NCBI GenBank assembly: GCA_903857255.1
Contig: CAIODY010000047.1
Span: 1-64,000 of the forward strand
Length of the DNA: 64,000 nucleotides
Source: an uncultured bacterium
GTDB taxonomy: Bacteria; Bacteroidota; Bacteroidia; Chitinophagales; CAIODY01
Direction of reading: 5' to 3'
In this document: one piece after another, positions 25,659 to 34,542 of the stretch
Numbering within the stretch: position 1 is the first letter of the stretch
How the letters are laid out: the number at the start of each line of letters is the position of its first letter
Program-made: the position numbers and the translations under genes
Notes under the pieces: generated by a model
What the model was told of the DNA's origin: nothing
The model's database searches: none
Seen by the model: only the letters and a program-made list of their open reading frames with translations

Positions 25659-26348
25659 ATGTACACTTTTGATGAAGGCGAAATCATTATCATCAACAAA
25701 CCTACTCGTTGGTCATCATTTGATGTGGTGAGAAAAATTCGCAATACAATTCGCTTCAAAAAAATAGGACATGCTGGTACACTCGACCCCTTAGCTTCGG
25801 GCATTTTGATTTTAGCCACAGGAAAAAAAACAAAAACCATTTCATCGTTGCAAGCCACTACGAAAGAATATATTGGTACTATCACTTTGGGTGGCACTAC
25901 GCCTTGCTTCGATTTAGAATTGCCTATTGATAAAACTTACCCTACCGAACACATCACCAATGAATTAATTCATGCTACTGCCCTCACCTTTGTAGGCGAA
26001 CAAATGCAATACCCACCCATTTATTCGGCTGTGAAGCAAGATGGGAAGCGGCTTTACATTGCAGCTCGAAAAAATGAAGAAGTGGAATTGAAAAAGCGCA
26101 GCGTAACTATTTCAGCATTTGAAATCACTAAAATAGAAATGCCTATAGTTTATTTTCGGGTGGTTTGCAGCAGCGGCACTTATGTCCGTAGCTTAGCAAA
26201 TGATTTTGGCAAAGCGATGAACAGCGGCTCACATCTATCTTCTTTATGCCGAACAAAATCAGGCGATATTACTATTTCGCAAGCTACTGATTTGGAAAAA
26301 TGGGTAGATGATTTCAAGGCATGGAAAAGAAATCAAGAAACTTCTTAA
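25659..26348 (+). CDS. truB: tRNA pseudouridine-55 synthase
   Basis: A 229-residue enzyme making pseudouridine 55 in the T-loop of tRNAs. The catalytic block KIGHAGTLDPLASGILILATG places the nucleophile at D43. Other motifs are KEYIGTITLGGTT, YPPIYSAVKQDGKRLYIAAR and CSSGTYVRSLANDFG. The C-terminal PUA domain of longer TruB proteins is absent, as usual in Bacteroidota. Monocistronic, with a promoter box upstream and a strong terminator behind. Confidence 0.95.
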   Translation: MYTFDEGEIIIINKPTRWSSFDVVRKIRNTIRFKKIGHAGTLDPLASGILILATGKKTKTISSLQATTKEYIGTITLGGTTPCFDLELPIDKTYPTEHITNELIHATALTFVGEQMQYPPIYSAVKQDGKRLYIAARKNEEVELKKRSVTISAFEITKIEMPIVYFRVVCSSGTYVRSLANDFGKAMNSGSHLSSLCRTKSGDITISQATDLEKWVDDFKAWKRNQETS

Positions 26349-26354
26349 AAAAAC

Positions 26355-26391
26355 AAAAGCCGCTTTGAAATACTTATTCAAAGCGGCTTTT
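26355..26391. terminator. Terminator between truB and the M13 peptidase gene
   Basis: 14-nt perfect arms (26355-26368 and 26378-26391; core GCCGCTTTGA/TCAAAGCGGC) with a 9-nt loop. A/T flanks suit termination of both convergent genes. Confidence 0.85.
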
Positions 26392-26415
26392 AAATTATTA
26401 AATTATATTTTCAGC

Positions 26416-28470
26416 TTACCAAACTCTGGCTCTGTCTTCGCTTTTGCGGAACATTTTATTTCCTTCTTTCACACCAAATGCTTTGTAAAATGGATCGAAA
26501 TTCATTAATGGCACATTCACACGATACATAGCTGGTGAATGAGGGTCGGTTTTGATACTCATACGCATCAATTCATCGCGTTTAATTACTCTCCATACCT
26601 GTGCAAAGCCTAAGAAGAAACGTTGGTCGCCAGTGAAACCATCAATTTTTTCGTTGCCTTGACCTTGTTTAGTCATTTTATAAGCGTCGTAAGCAATAGC
26701 AATACCACCAAAATCGGCAATATTTTCGCCTAATGTTAATTCGCCATTTACATGCAAACCGTCTAAAATAGTACAAGCAGAATATTGGTCAACCAAGCCT
26801 TTTGTTTTGGCTGCAAATTTTTCAGCATCATCTTTCGTCCACCAATTTTTCATGTTGCCTTGTGCATCATATTGACAACCTTGGTCATCGAAACCATGTG
26901 TGATTTCATGACCGATAACCATTCCAATGCCACCATAATTGATAGCATCATCAGCATTTTCATCAAAGAATGGAAACTGCAAAATACCAGCAGGAAAAAC
27001 AATTTCATTATAAGAAGGATTGTAATAAGCATTCACAGTTGGCGGCGTCATTCCCCATTCGGTTTTATCAACTGGCTTGCCTAATTTTTTTATCATTTCA
27101 TTAAACTCGTGTTTGCTAATGCTTTCATGATTAGCGAAGTAATTGTTTCTATCAATTGTTACATCATCATAGTTTTTCCATTTAGATGGATAACCAACTT
27201 TACGCATAATAGCAGCTAATTTTTCTTCGGCTTTTGCTTTTGTTTCATTGCTCATCCAATCTAATTTTTGCAAACGAATTTTGTAAGCAGTAATAATATT
27301 ACTAACCAATTCGTCCATACGTTTTTTAGCATTATCAGTGAAATATTTTTTCACATAAAGCTGACCAGCTAATTCACCCAAGTTGCCATCAACGCTGTTG
27401 GTCATTTGTTTCCAACGTGGTTGTTCAACTTTTTGTCCGTTTAAAGTTTTTGAATAAAAATTAAATTGTGCATCGCGGAAAGGCTTGTTCAATGTGCCTG
27501 CATGACCACTGATATAATTGAATTTTAATTTTGTTTTCCAATCGGCTAAAGGAATTGCTGTCAATAAATTTCCTAATGCTTTATAATAATCGGGCTGACC
27601 AATATTCACGGAATCAATCTTTACACCAATGTTATCAAACACTCGGTTCCACTCAATTTTGTCTGAAATCAAAACAGGCAAGTCTCTAACAAAAAATTTA
27701 TTGTAGTTTTTTTGTGGGTCTCTCAATTCAACTTTGCTGCGGTGCGAAGCAGCAATTTTAGTTTCAACTTCCAAAATTGTTTGTGCATCTACTGAAGCTT
27801 TATCAGTGCTTTCGCCAGCCAACGAAAACAAAGTGGATGCATATTTCAAAAATTCTTCTCTAATTTTTTTTGCTCTTTCATCACTATCTGTATAATAACT
27901 TTTTTCAGGTAAACTGGTTTCAGCTTGCACTAAATTAGCAATGTTGCTATTGCTGTTTTTTTCATCAGCACCTACATAAAAGCCAAACAAAGCACCACCG
28001 CCATTTTTCATTTCCATGGTAGCATAGTTAAGCATTTCATCTACTGAATTGATTTTATCAATTTTTGCTAACCCAGGTTTGATAGGTGAAACGCCTGCAT
28101 TTTCAATAGCTACAGTATCCATACCGCTGGCAAAATAATCACCCACTTTTTGTTCTAATGAACCTTTTGGTAAATTATTTTTTGCTGCTAATTCAGCCAC
28201 TAAGCCGTGTAAATTATTCACGTTATTTTCTTTCACAATCATAAAACTTCCCCAACCTTTTTGGTCATCAGGAATTTTAACTGACTTTAACCATCCGCCA
28301 TTGGCATAATTAAAGAAATCATCAGCAGGGCTAATGCTGTTATCCAAGCCCGATTTTTCAAAGAAAGAAGTTCTGCCTGCTTCTTTTTTAACTTCATTTG
28401 AGTTGTTGCCTGCAAATGATGATGTTGCAATAGTTGCCGACATAATTAAAGAAAAGATTTTTTTGTTCAT
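26416..28470 (-). CDS. pepO: M13-family zinc metallopeptidase (PepO/neprilysin-like)
   Basis: 684 residues with a signal peptide (MNKKIFSLIMSATIATSSFA). The M13 N-terminal helical domain begins SPADDFFNYANGGWLKS. The catalytic domain contains NAYYNPSYNEIVFPAGILQ, zinc motif HEITH (521-525), GFDDQG and GENIADFGG with the third zinc ligand (E582 region). The C-terminal RVW matches the family's terminal aromatic. It is an exported, probably periplasmic or surface endopeptidase for peptides. No lipobox cysteine is seen. Monocistronic; the downstream terminator is shared with truB. Confidence 0.93.
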   Translation of the reverse strand: MNKKIFSLIMSATIATSSFAGNNSNEVKKEAGRTSFFEKSGLDNSISPADDFFNYANGGWLKSVKIPDDQKGWGSFMIVKENNVNNLHGLVAELAAKNNLPKGSLEQKVGDYFASGMDTVAIENAGVSPIKPGLAKIDKINSVDEMLNYATMEMKNGGGALFGFYVGADEKNSNSNIANLVQAETSLPEKSYYTDSDERAKKIREEFLKYASTLFSLAGESTDKASVDAQTILEVETKIAASHRSKVELRDPQKNYNKFFVRDLPVLISDKIEWNRVFDNIGVKIDSVNIGQPDYYKALGNLLTAIPLADWKTKLKFNYISGHAGTLNKPFRDAQFNFYSKTLNGQKVEQPRWKQMTNSVDGNLGELAGQLYVKKYFTDNAKKRMDELVSNIITAYKIRLQKLDWMSNETKAKAEEKLAAIMRKVGYPSKWKNYDDVTIDRNNYFANHESISKHEFNEMIKKLGKPVDKTEWGMTPPTVNAYYNPSYNEIVFPAGILQFPFFDENADDAINYGGIGMVIGHEITHGFDDQGCQYDAQGNMKNWWTKDDAEKFAAKTKGLVDQYSACTILDGLHVNGELTLGENIADFGGIAIAYDAYKMTKQGQGNEKIDGFTGDQRFFLGFAQVWRVIKRDELMRMSIKTDPHSPAMYRVNVPLMNFDPFYKAFGVKEGNKMFRKSEDRARVW

Positions 28471-28617
28471 TTTTAAAAAATTTGAGGAGGTGAAAATAAA
28501 ACCATTTTGCTGAATTCTGATTTTAAAAACAAAATACCATGTTAATAGAACTGGCGTGCAATTATATTTTGATTCACTCGAACTTGAAATTAAACCTCAA
28601 AATCTTATTTTGATTTT

Positions 28618-28625
28618 TAAATTTG
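28618..28625 (+). promoter_or_regulatory. Candidate -7 box for the methyltransferase gene
   Basis: TAAATTTG fits TAnnTTTG and ends 8 nt before the ATG at 28634. This supports that start over the upstream in-frame codon at 28556. Confidence 0.4.
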
Positions 28626-28633
28626 CAACAATT

Positions 28634-29404
28634 ATGATGGAAGAAAAAACAAAAATTGATGTGGCTACTGTGATTAAAGACATGAATCGCCGAGCTACCG
28701 AAACACCAGCATTTGAAGCTGTTTTGGATGCTAATGTAAAATCGCATCATGCCAATATTTACCGTAATCATCAATCGTTATGGGCTATAAAAAAAAATAT
28801 GCCCCTCACTAAAAATGATGTAGTGGTTGAATTTGGTTGTGGCACTGGTAGATTAATTTTTCAATTGAATAACTATTGCAAGCAAATTATCGGATTAGAT
28901 ATTTCTGATAAAATGATTGATGCTGCTAATAAATTAGCAAAAGAAAAAAAAACATCCAATGTTCAGTTTATTCATTCGGCTGAAAAAATTCCACTGGCTG
29001 ATAATTCAGTAGATAAAATTTATGTCTGCTGGGTTTTTAGTTTAATGCCCGATATGGCTATTCATCAGGCTTTGAAGGAGTTTGAACGAATTTTAAAACC
29101 AAATGGAGGTGCTTATATTTTCGACCATACGAGCAATAGTGGAAAAGAAACTGGCAACTTGCAAGTACACCGCAAACCTGAACATTTGCAAGAAGTTTTG
29201 GCATCGAGCAATTTGAAAATTGCCAAAAACAAAAAGGTGATTCGCCACCCCAGCCGTGGAATGAGCATTTGGACAAAAATCAACAACAGCAATTTTACTT
29301 TTATTTTGCCCTTGTTGCAAATGTTAGATGACCAATTGGTATTGCGTAAGCCCGAATTTATCGATTATTACACTGAGTTTTTTGAATTGAAAAAACTAAG
29401 CTAA
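28634..29404 (+). CDS. Class I SAM-dependent methyltransferase
   Basis: 256 residues. SAM-binding motif I is VVEFGCGTGRLIFQL (about 60-74), followed by GLDISDKMIDAAN (motif II) and FIHSAEKIPLADNSVDKIYV (motif III region), the UbiE/Methyltransf_11 layout. The substrate is not evident. The start codon pair ATGATG at 28634/28637 is chosen because a -7 box lies just upstream and the longer frame adds unrelated residues. Its 3' end overlaps a convergent glycosyltransferase gene by 9 nt. Confidence 0.82.
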   Translation: MMEEKTKIDVATVIKDMNRRATETPAFEAVLDANVKSHHANIYRNHQSLWAIKKNMPLTKNDVVVEFGCGTGRLIFQLNNYCKQIIGLDISDKMIDAANKLAKEKKTSNVQFIHSAEKIPLADNSVDKIYVCWVFSLMPDMAIHQALKEFERILKPNGGAYIFDHTSNSGKETGNLQVHRKPEHLQEVLASSNLKIAKNKKVIRHPSRGMSIWTKINNSNFTFILPLLQMLDDQLVLRKPEFIDYYTEFFELKKLS

Positions 29405-30265
29405 TTCATAATTTTTAAATCGCCACAACTCTTTCCCAGTCATCTTTTCGAGCATTTCAACAATTTTGTGTTTCAATTTTCTCGGCTTTATTTTTTTAGG
29501 ATTAAAATCAAAATGCCAATTCATTTTTTCAATTCTTTCCTTCATCACAGCAGGATGTGAGCCTGTGAATTTTGTTAAAGAATCAATGGTGGAATAATCA
29601 AATTCATCGGCTTGATGTTGCTCTTTTATGTATTTATCATCATGCCAAAGTTTGTCAAATTCTTTTCTTTTTTCTGATTGTTTTTTTGGGTGCTTCACCC
29701 AGCCATAGTGATAAATACTGGCATCCACAAAAGTGCATTTTAATTTTGCACCATTTTTTCTAAAACTCATGGCATCTTTCCAGCTACGAATTTGTTTATC
29801 ATTTCTAATTACCCTCACTTCATTTTTCACCCAACCTCGGCTATCAGCTTCATAATCGTAAGTGGCAAAAAAATTGATGTGTTTAAATACTAAGCCCTGA
29901 ACCTTACTGTTATCAAGGTGTTCGAGCATGGCTGCTTTTATTTTAGGCAAATCATTTTCATGAAAAACTTCATCGCCTTGTACATAAAAACACCAATCGG
30001 CATCGGCGCTCACTGCATCTAAAGCCTTGTTGGTTTCCACAGCCAACACATGCCCACCCTCACGAAGTGAATCATCCCAAATAGTATCAATGATTTTTAT
30101 TTTTGGTGAATTGATAGCTTCAATTTTTTTTCGGGTATCATCTTCGCTATAACCTACTGCCACTATTAATTCATCGCATATTGGCAAAATAGATTGAATT
30201 GCTTCGATAAATGGATAATCAAATTTAACGCCATTACGAACAAATGTAAATCCGGCAACTTTCAT
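29396..30265 (-). CDS. Glycosyltransferase family 2-like protein
   Basis: 289 residues from MKVAGFTFVRNGVKFDYPF. The GT-A fold is shown by the N-terminal strand, EAIQSILPICDELIVAVGYS, and an acidic segment (WCFYVQGDEVFHE) resembling the metal-binding DxD region in modified form. Such proteins (family with conserved FxRNgxxxdyP start) occur in Bacteroidota near LPS or carbohydrate genes. The acceptor is unknown. The 12 upstream residues in the longer frame are unlikely to be translated. It is convergent with the methyltransferase. Confidence 0.75.
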   Translation of the reverse strand: MKVAGFTFVRNGVKFDYPFIEAIQSILPICDELIVAVGYSEDDTRKKIEAINSPKIKIIDTIWDDSLREGGHVLAVETNKALDAVSADADWCFYVQGDEVFHENDLPKIKAAMLEHLDNSKVQGLVFKHINFFATYDYEADSRGWVKNEVRVIRNDKQIRSWKDAMSFRKNGAKLKCTFVDASIYHYGWVKHPKKQSEKRKEFDKLWHDDKYIKEQHQADEFDYSTIDSLTKFTGSHPAVMKERIEKMNWHFDFNPKKIKPRKLKHKIVEMLEKMTGKELWRFKNYELA

Positions 30266-30401
30266 TGAATGATGATATTTAACGGCAAAGTTCGCAAACA
30301 TTTTTGCAAAGTGGTTAAAGATTTTATTGGTGAAATGGCATTGATAAATTAGTTAGATTTTTTCTGGCTTTACAATTCAATTAAATCCACCTACAAACTA
30401 T

Positions 30402-30409
30402 TACATTTG
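30402..30409 (+). promoter_or_regulatory. Candidate -7 box for tRNA-Ser
   Basis: TACATTTG, followed by GCACTCCG. The same 15 nt precede tRNA-Phe (41694-41708). It lies 13 nt before the tRNA. Confidence 0.55.
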
Positions 30410-30422
30410 CACTCCGAAAATT

Positions 30423-30509
30423 GGAGAGTTGTCCGAGTGGTTGAAGGAGCACGCCTGGAAAGTGTGTATACTCGAAAGAGTATCAAGAGTTCGAATCTCT
30501 TACTCTCCG
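30423..30509 (+). tRNA. tRNA-Ser (anticodon GGA)
   Basis: An 87-nt class II tRNA. Acceptor stem GGAGAGT/ACTCTCC is fully paired with discriminator G. The D-arm is GTCCGAGTGGTTGAAGGA. The anticodon loop CTGGAAA gives GGA. The long variable arm TACTCGAAAGAGTA marks serine. T-arm AAGAGTTCGAATCTCTT. CCA is not encoded. Confidence 0.95.
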
Positions 30510-30520
30510 CAGTTTTTCAC

Positions 30521-30545
30521 GAGAGGTGTCTCGGAGTGGTCGAAA
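30521..30545 (+). pseudogene. Truncated tRNA-Ser-like 5' fragment
   Basis: GAGAGGTGTCTCGGAGTGGT plus CGAAA resembles the acceptor and D-arm of another tRNA-Ser. The anticodon arm, variable arm and T-arm are missing. It lies 12 nt behind the intact tRNA-Ser. Confidence 0.5.
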
Positions 30546-30568
30546 TCCTTTATGGGAAAAATGTATTT

Positions 30569-30590
30569 AGCCCTTGTCAGGGTTTGTTTT
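30569..30590 (+). terminator. Weak terminator after the tRNA-Ser region
   Basis: A short CCCT-TGTC-AGGG hairpin (30571-30582), extendable by two pairs and followed by a T-rich run. Confidence 0.4.
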
Positions 30591-30606
30591 TATCAATGTT
30601 TGTTGC

Positions 30607-32376
30607 TTACTGAATATTCATCCCAAAAGGCAATCGGGCTTGCACACCCTTCCAATTTTTAATGGCTTTCACCTGCTCAAACAAATCGTAGTATTCGCCC
30701 AATTCAGCCTTGATAGCACTTTGACGTTTGTTTTCGCTGAATTGATAAAACACTTCTTGCCAAGTAAAATCACGAGTAGGATAGCGATTAATGGTATAAT
30801 CACTGATTTTCGCTAAGCGTTGAGCACAAGCAATGGCATCATCTAAATTACCTAATTTATCAACCAAACCTTTGCTGATAGCCATTTCACCACTCCACAC
30901 CCTGCCTTGTGCAATGCTATCAATTTCTGCTTTTGAATGATGACGACCTTGTGCTACACGATTTAGAAAATCGCTGTAAATGCTATCTACACCTGCCTGA
31001 ATAATCTCTTTTTCATCTGCAGTTAAATGACGAGTGAGGTTCGGTAAATCGCTGTATTTGCCTGTTTTTACACCATCATGCGTTACACCTAATTTCTCTT
31101 GCAAGAAATTTTCAAAGCAGGGTAAAATACCGAAAACACCGATAGAACCCGTGAGGGTATTGGGCTCAGCAAAAATAGAATCGGCAGCGCAACTGATGTA
31201 ATAACCACCGCTGGCAGCATAATCGCCCATGCTCACTACCACATGCATTTTTTGTTTTGCCAACATGATTTCTCTCCACATCACTTCGCTGGCAAATGCA
31301 CTGCCACCAGGCGAATTCACCCGAAGTACCAAGGCTTTAATATTATTATCCTGACGGATTTTGCGAATGATTTCGGCAAATTTTTCACCACCAATATTTT
31401 CATCATCACCTTGCCCATCCACAATTTCACCTTCGGCATACACCACTGCAATTTTGTTTTTTGAAATCACCGTTTTGATGCCCGATGGCGTATTGTCGTA
31501 ATCTTCAATTTTTACCAGTTTTGGATTTTTATCGCTTCCACCAGCCAAAGTATTTAATTCATTTAAAACTTCATCGTAGTATTTCAAACCATCTACCACC
31601 TTGTATTTCAAAGCATCTGATGGATGACGAACTAATAAATTTTTGCTAATGCTGTCTAATTTTTCAAATTTCATTTCTCGGTTTGTAGCAATATTTTGCA
31701 TAAAATGATTGTAGAATTCGGTGATGAATTCAGTAGTTTGCAAACGATTAGCATCGCTCATTTTTGTTAGTCGCAAAGGTTCAGTTGCGCTTTTGAATTT
31801 ACCGCAATAAAATATTTGTGGTTCAATGCCCAATTTATCCAACGTGCCTTTAAAGAAAGTAATGTTCATACTCAAGCCTGCTAACTCCATCAATCCTTTT
31901 GGGTTCAAATAAACTTTATCAGCAACGCTGGCTAAGTAATAACTTTTTTGGGTCATCATTTCTCCATAAGCCACAATGAATTTTTTTGAAGTTTTGAAAT
32001 CATTCAACTCTTTCCTCACCGCTTCAAGCGTTGCCCAGCCTGCTTGTACATATCGAGCATCGAGATAAATACCCACAATTTTTTTATCGCTTTTTGCTTT
32101 GCGAATGTTCTCGATAATTTCTTTCAAACCCAAATTTTTCGAACCACTCAAATTGCTGATGGATGACAAATTAATATCACTGTAACTCATGCGTTCGCCG
32201 ATGGGCTTATCTAATGCGATTTCTAAAACAGAATGTTCTGTAACTGAAACTGGTTCAGACTTTTTTGTGGCTGCAATAATACCAGCAACTATGGCAAAGA
32301 AAATAATGAGCAAAATTACACCGCCAATCAAAAAGCCAAACATGCTGCCAAATACGATTTTGAAAAATTGTTTCAT
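30607..32376 (-). CDS. sppA: Signal peptide peptidase SppA, 67-kDa type
   Basis: A 589-residue serine protease of the S49 family with two tandem domains and an N-terminal membrane anchor (about 8-36). The catalytic dyad is visible: Lys195 in GKFKSATEP of the N-terminal domain and Ser389 in SMGDYAASGGYYIS of the C-terminal domain. NSPGGSAFASEVMWREI and LTGSIGVFGILP are family blocks. It degrades leftover signal peptides in the inner membrane, facing the periplasm. A TACATTTG box lies directly upstream; no operon partner is seen. Confidence 0.95.
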   Translation of the reverse strand: MKQFFKIVFGSMFGFLIGGVILLIIFFAIVAGIIAATKKSEPVSVTEHSVLEIALDKPIGERMSYSDINLSSISNLSGSKNLGLKEIIENIRKAKSDKKIVGIYLDARYVQAGWATLEAVRKELNDFKTSKKFIVAYGEMMTQKSYYLASVADKVYLNPKGLMELAGLSMNITFFKGTLDKLGIEPQIFYCGKFKSATEPLRLTKMSDANRLQTTEFITEFYNHFMQNIATNREMKFEKLDSISKNLLVRHPSDALKYKVVDGLKYYDEVLNELNTLAGGSDKNPKLVKIEDYDNTPSGIKTVISKNKIAVVYAEGEIVDGQGDDENIGGEKFAEIIRKIRQDNNIKALVLRVNSPGGSAFASEVMWREIMLAKQKMHVVVSMGDYAASGGYYISCAADSIFAEPNTLTGSIGVFGILPCFENFLQEKLGVTHDGVKTGKYSDLPNLTRHLTADEKEIIQAGVDSIYSDFLNRVAQGRHHSKAEIDSIAQGRVWSGEMAISKGLVDKLGNLDDAIACAQRLAKISDYTINRYPTRDFTWQEVFYQFSENKRQSAIKAELGEYYDLFEQVKAIKNWKGVQARLPFGMNIQ

Positions 32377-32399
32377 GAATAAAATTATTTTTAAGATTG

Positions 32400-32407
32400 C
32401 AAATGTA
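32400..32407 (-). promoter_or_regulatory. Candidate -7 box for sppA
   Basis: TACATTTG on the minus strand, 23 nt before the start. Confidence 0.5.
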
Positions 32408-32490
32408 ACAAGAATAAATGTTGAGATAACTTGTTTTCATTTCCAAAACAAAAAGTGGATAATTGTCCTAAAATGGTTGTAAAACAGCAT

Positions 32491-32498
32491 TAAATTTG
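32491..32498 (+). promoter_or_regulatory. Candidate -7 box for the lipoprotein-prmC unit
   Basis: TAAATTTG ends only 4 nt before the ATG at 32503, so a transcript from it would be leaderless. Confidence 0.45.
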
Positions 32499-32502
32499 CG
32501 CT

Positions 32503-33699
32503 ATGAAATATTTGGTGTACCTAATTTTTATTACTTCACTGATGGCTTGCAAAAGCGCAACCACCAAAGCAGATAGCGACAACAGCAATTCATCTGCACA
32601 ATTAACAGATGCAAATTTCGAAAGGGGTAAATTGATTAATCTGATAAAATTGCCTTCCAATTCCGACCATTCATTCGCAATTTATTTACCTACCACTTAT
32701 GTTTCAAAAGCAAAATTTCCTGTCATGTTTTTTTTCGACCCACATGGTAGTGGTGCTTTTGCGATTGAAAAATATATCAATTTGGCGGAAGAATATCATT
32801 GCATTTTAATTGGCAGCAACGATTCAAAAAACGGAATGGATTTGAATGAATCATATAATATTGCTTCTGAATTATTAAATGATGCCACAAAGATATTTTC
32901 AATTGATGAGCAGCAAATTGTTTTTTGTGGGTTTAGTGGCGGCTCTAAAGTAGCAATCAATGCGGCTTTACAGCTCCAGAATGTTTCAAAAGTTGTTTAT
33001 TGTGGGGCAGCATTGCCTATTCAAAATTGTAACCATTCGCTGCAAATGCTTGGTTTTGCTGGCATTCGCGATATGAATTATAGTCAAATGGTTCAGTTTG
33101 CAATTTCTCCTTTACCAAGCACTATAAAAAACTATAGCGTTGAATGGTATGGTAAGCATGAATGGCCTGATGCTGCTACATTTGAAACGGCATTTTATTT
33201 TTTGAATAATGAAATTGACAAAATTCCAGTTGCAAAATTTGGTGATGATAAAGTAAAAATGATTCAAGATGAACAACGCATACAACAACAATACATAGAA
33301 GGCTTGCACAACTACGATGTGAATTATTGGGCTCGTGAAATTTTAAAACTCAATAACCAAAAGTTGGGTGATAAAACCGGAACTACAGACAGATTGTTGA
33401 GTTATATATCGTTAGCTTGTTATTCTTTATCTAATCAAATGCTGCAACAAAATTTGTTTGACCAAGCTGGAAAAATTTTAACCATTTACAAAATGGCTGA
33501 CCCAACAAATTCAGATTGTGATTTCTTACAAGCTGAATTATATGCCAAAGAAAACAACCCATCAAAAGTTTACAATACCTTGAGAATGGCTGTGCAAAAC
33601 GGTTTGAAAGATTTTAATAAAATTGAAAACGAACCTATATTCGTACCATATTTGAATACAGATGAGATGAAAGAGATTCGACAACTGTTATCAAAATAA
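32503..33699 (+). CDS. Lipoprotein with alpha/beta-hydrolase fold
   Basis: 398 residues. The lipoprotein signal peptide ends SLMAC (Cys 16). The middle holds an alpha/beta-hydrolase core: FAIYLPTTYVSKAKFPVMFFFDPHGSG, then the nucleophile-elbow-like GFSGGSK, and a late HEW segment that could hold the catalytic His. The C-terminal 130 residues look alpha-helical, with TPR-like spacing (QAGKILTIYKMADPTNSD). It is probably an esterase- or peptidase-like protein anchored in a membrane; the substrate is unknown. Its stop is followed in the same frame, six bases later, by the TTG start of prmC, implying one transcript. Confidence 0.75.
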   Translation: MKYLVYLIFITSLMACKSATTKADSDNSNSSAQLTDANFERGKLINLIKLPSNSDHSFAIYLPTTYVSKAKFPVMFFFDPHGSGAFAIEKYINLAEEYHCILIGSNDSKNGMDLNESYNIASELLNDATKIFSIDEQQIVFCGFSGGSKVAINAALQLQNVSKVVYCGAALPIQNCNHSLQMLGFAGIRDMNYSQMVQFAISPLPSTIKNYSVEWYGKHEWPDAATFETAFYFLNNEIDKIPVAKFGDDKVKMIQDEQRIQQQYIEGLHNYDVNYWAREILKLNNQKLGDKTGTTDRLLSYISLACYSLSNQMLQQNLFDQAGKILTIYKMADPTNSDCDFLQAELYAKENNPSKVYNTLRMAVQNGLKDFNKIENEPIFVPYLNTDEMKEIRQLLSK

Positions 33700-33705
33700 T
33701 TTTCA

Positions 33706-34542
33706 TTGACTAATTTTTACCAGCAATTTATCGAAACTTTATCCTTGATTTATGATAAGGATGAAGCTATCGCAATTACAAATTTAGCTTTTGAAAAAAC
33801 ATTAAATTTGCCCAGCAAAAACGATTTCTATCAACCCCATTTACAGCAAAAATATTTTGCACAATTACAAAATTGTCTTTTTCGATTGCTTGCAAATGAG
33901 CCATTGCAGCACATTTTAGAAGAATCATTTTTTTTGAACTGCAAATTGAAAGTGAACAAAAATGTACTCATTCCTCGACCTGAAACTGAAGAGTTAGTGT
34001 TACTTTTCATCAAAGCTGCCAATGAAAAAAACATTTCATCCTTTCAAATCATTGATGTTTGCAGTGGCAGCGGTTGCATTGCAATTGCTGTGGCAAAAGC
34101 ATTTCCAAAAGCAACAATTTTTGCTTTAGAAAAAAGCGAAAAAGCGTTAAGCGTTGCAAAAGAAAATGCGTTGACAAATCAAGTTGAAATTAATTTTTTA
34201 CAGCAAGATTTTTTTGATTTTGCAAGCAACGAAAAATTTGATTTCATCATCAGCAATCCGCCATACATCAAAGAAGATGAAATGAAATCAATGGATAAAA
34301 ATGTGTTGCTGTTTGAGCCGCAAGAAGCTTTGTTTGTTAGCAATCAAACACCTTTGATTTTCTATCACCAACTTAAAAAATTGGCGGATGAAAATTTGAA
34401 ACAACAAGGCTTAATTTATTTAGAAGTAAATGCTGAATTGGCTAACGAAGTTAAAAATTTATTCGGCGAAAATTATTCAGCAATTATCCAACATGATATG
34501 TTTGGTAAATCACGATTCGTGATAGCGGTGAAGAATAATTAA
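33706..34542 (+). CDS. prmC: Peptide chain release factor glutamine N5-methyltransferase
   Basis: A 278-residue methyltransferase that modifies the GGQ glutamine of RF1 and RF2. The SAM motif IIDVCSGSGCIAIAVAKAFP (about 112-131) and the substrate-binding NPPY at 184-187 (ISNPPYIKEDE) are diagnostic. RPETEELV near residue 90 is also typical. The only plausible start is TTG at 33706, since an in-frame stop (33697-33699) precedes it and the next Met is too late. It is translationally close to the upstream lipoprotein. Its last 4 nt overlap a convergent PLP-enzyme gene. Confidence 0.92.
   Translation: MTNFYQQFIETLSLIYDKDEAIAITNLAFEKTLNLPSKNDFYQPHLQQKYFAQLQNCLFRLLANEPLQHILEESFFLNCKLKVNKNVLIPRPETEELVLLFIKAANEKNISSFQIIDVCSGSGCIAIAVAKAFPKATIFALEKSEKALSVAKENALTNQVEINFLQQDFFDFASNEKFDFIISNPPYIKEDEMKSMDKNVLLFEPQEALFVSNQTPLIFYHQLKKLADENLKQQGLIYLEVNAELANEVKNLFGENYSAIIQHDMFGKSRFVIAVKNN

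Noticed and set aside
30407-30662. Two overlapping rightward ORFs of about 70 codons across the tRNA-Ser
   Set aside because: They translate the tRNA and its flanks; no coding signal.
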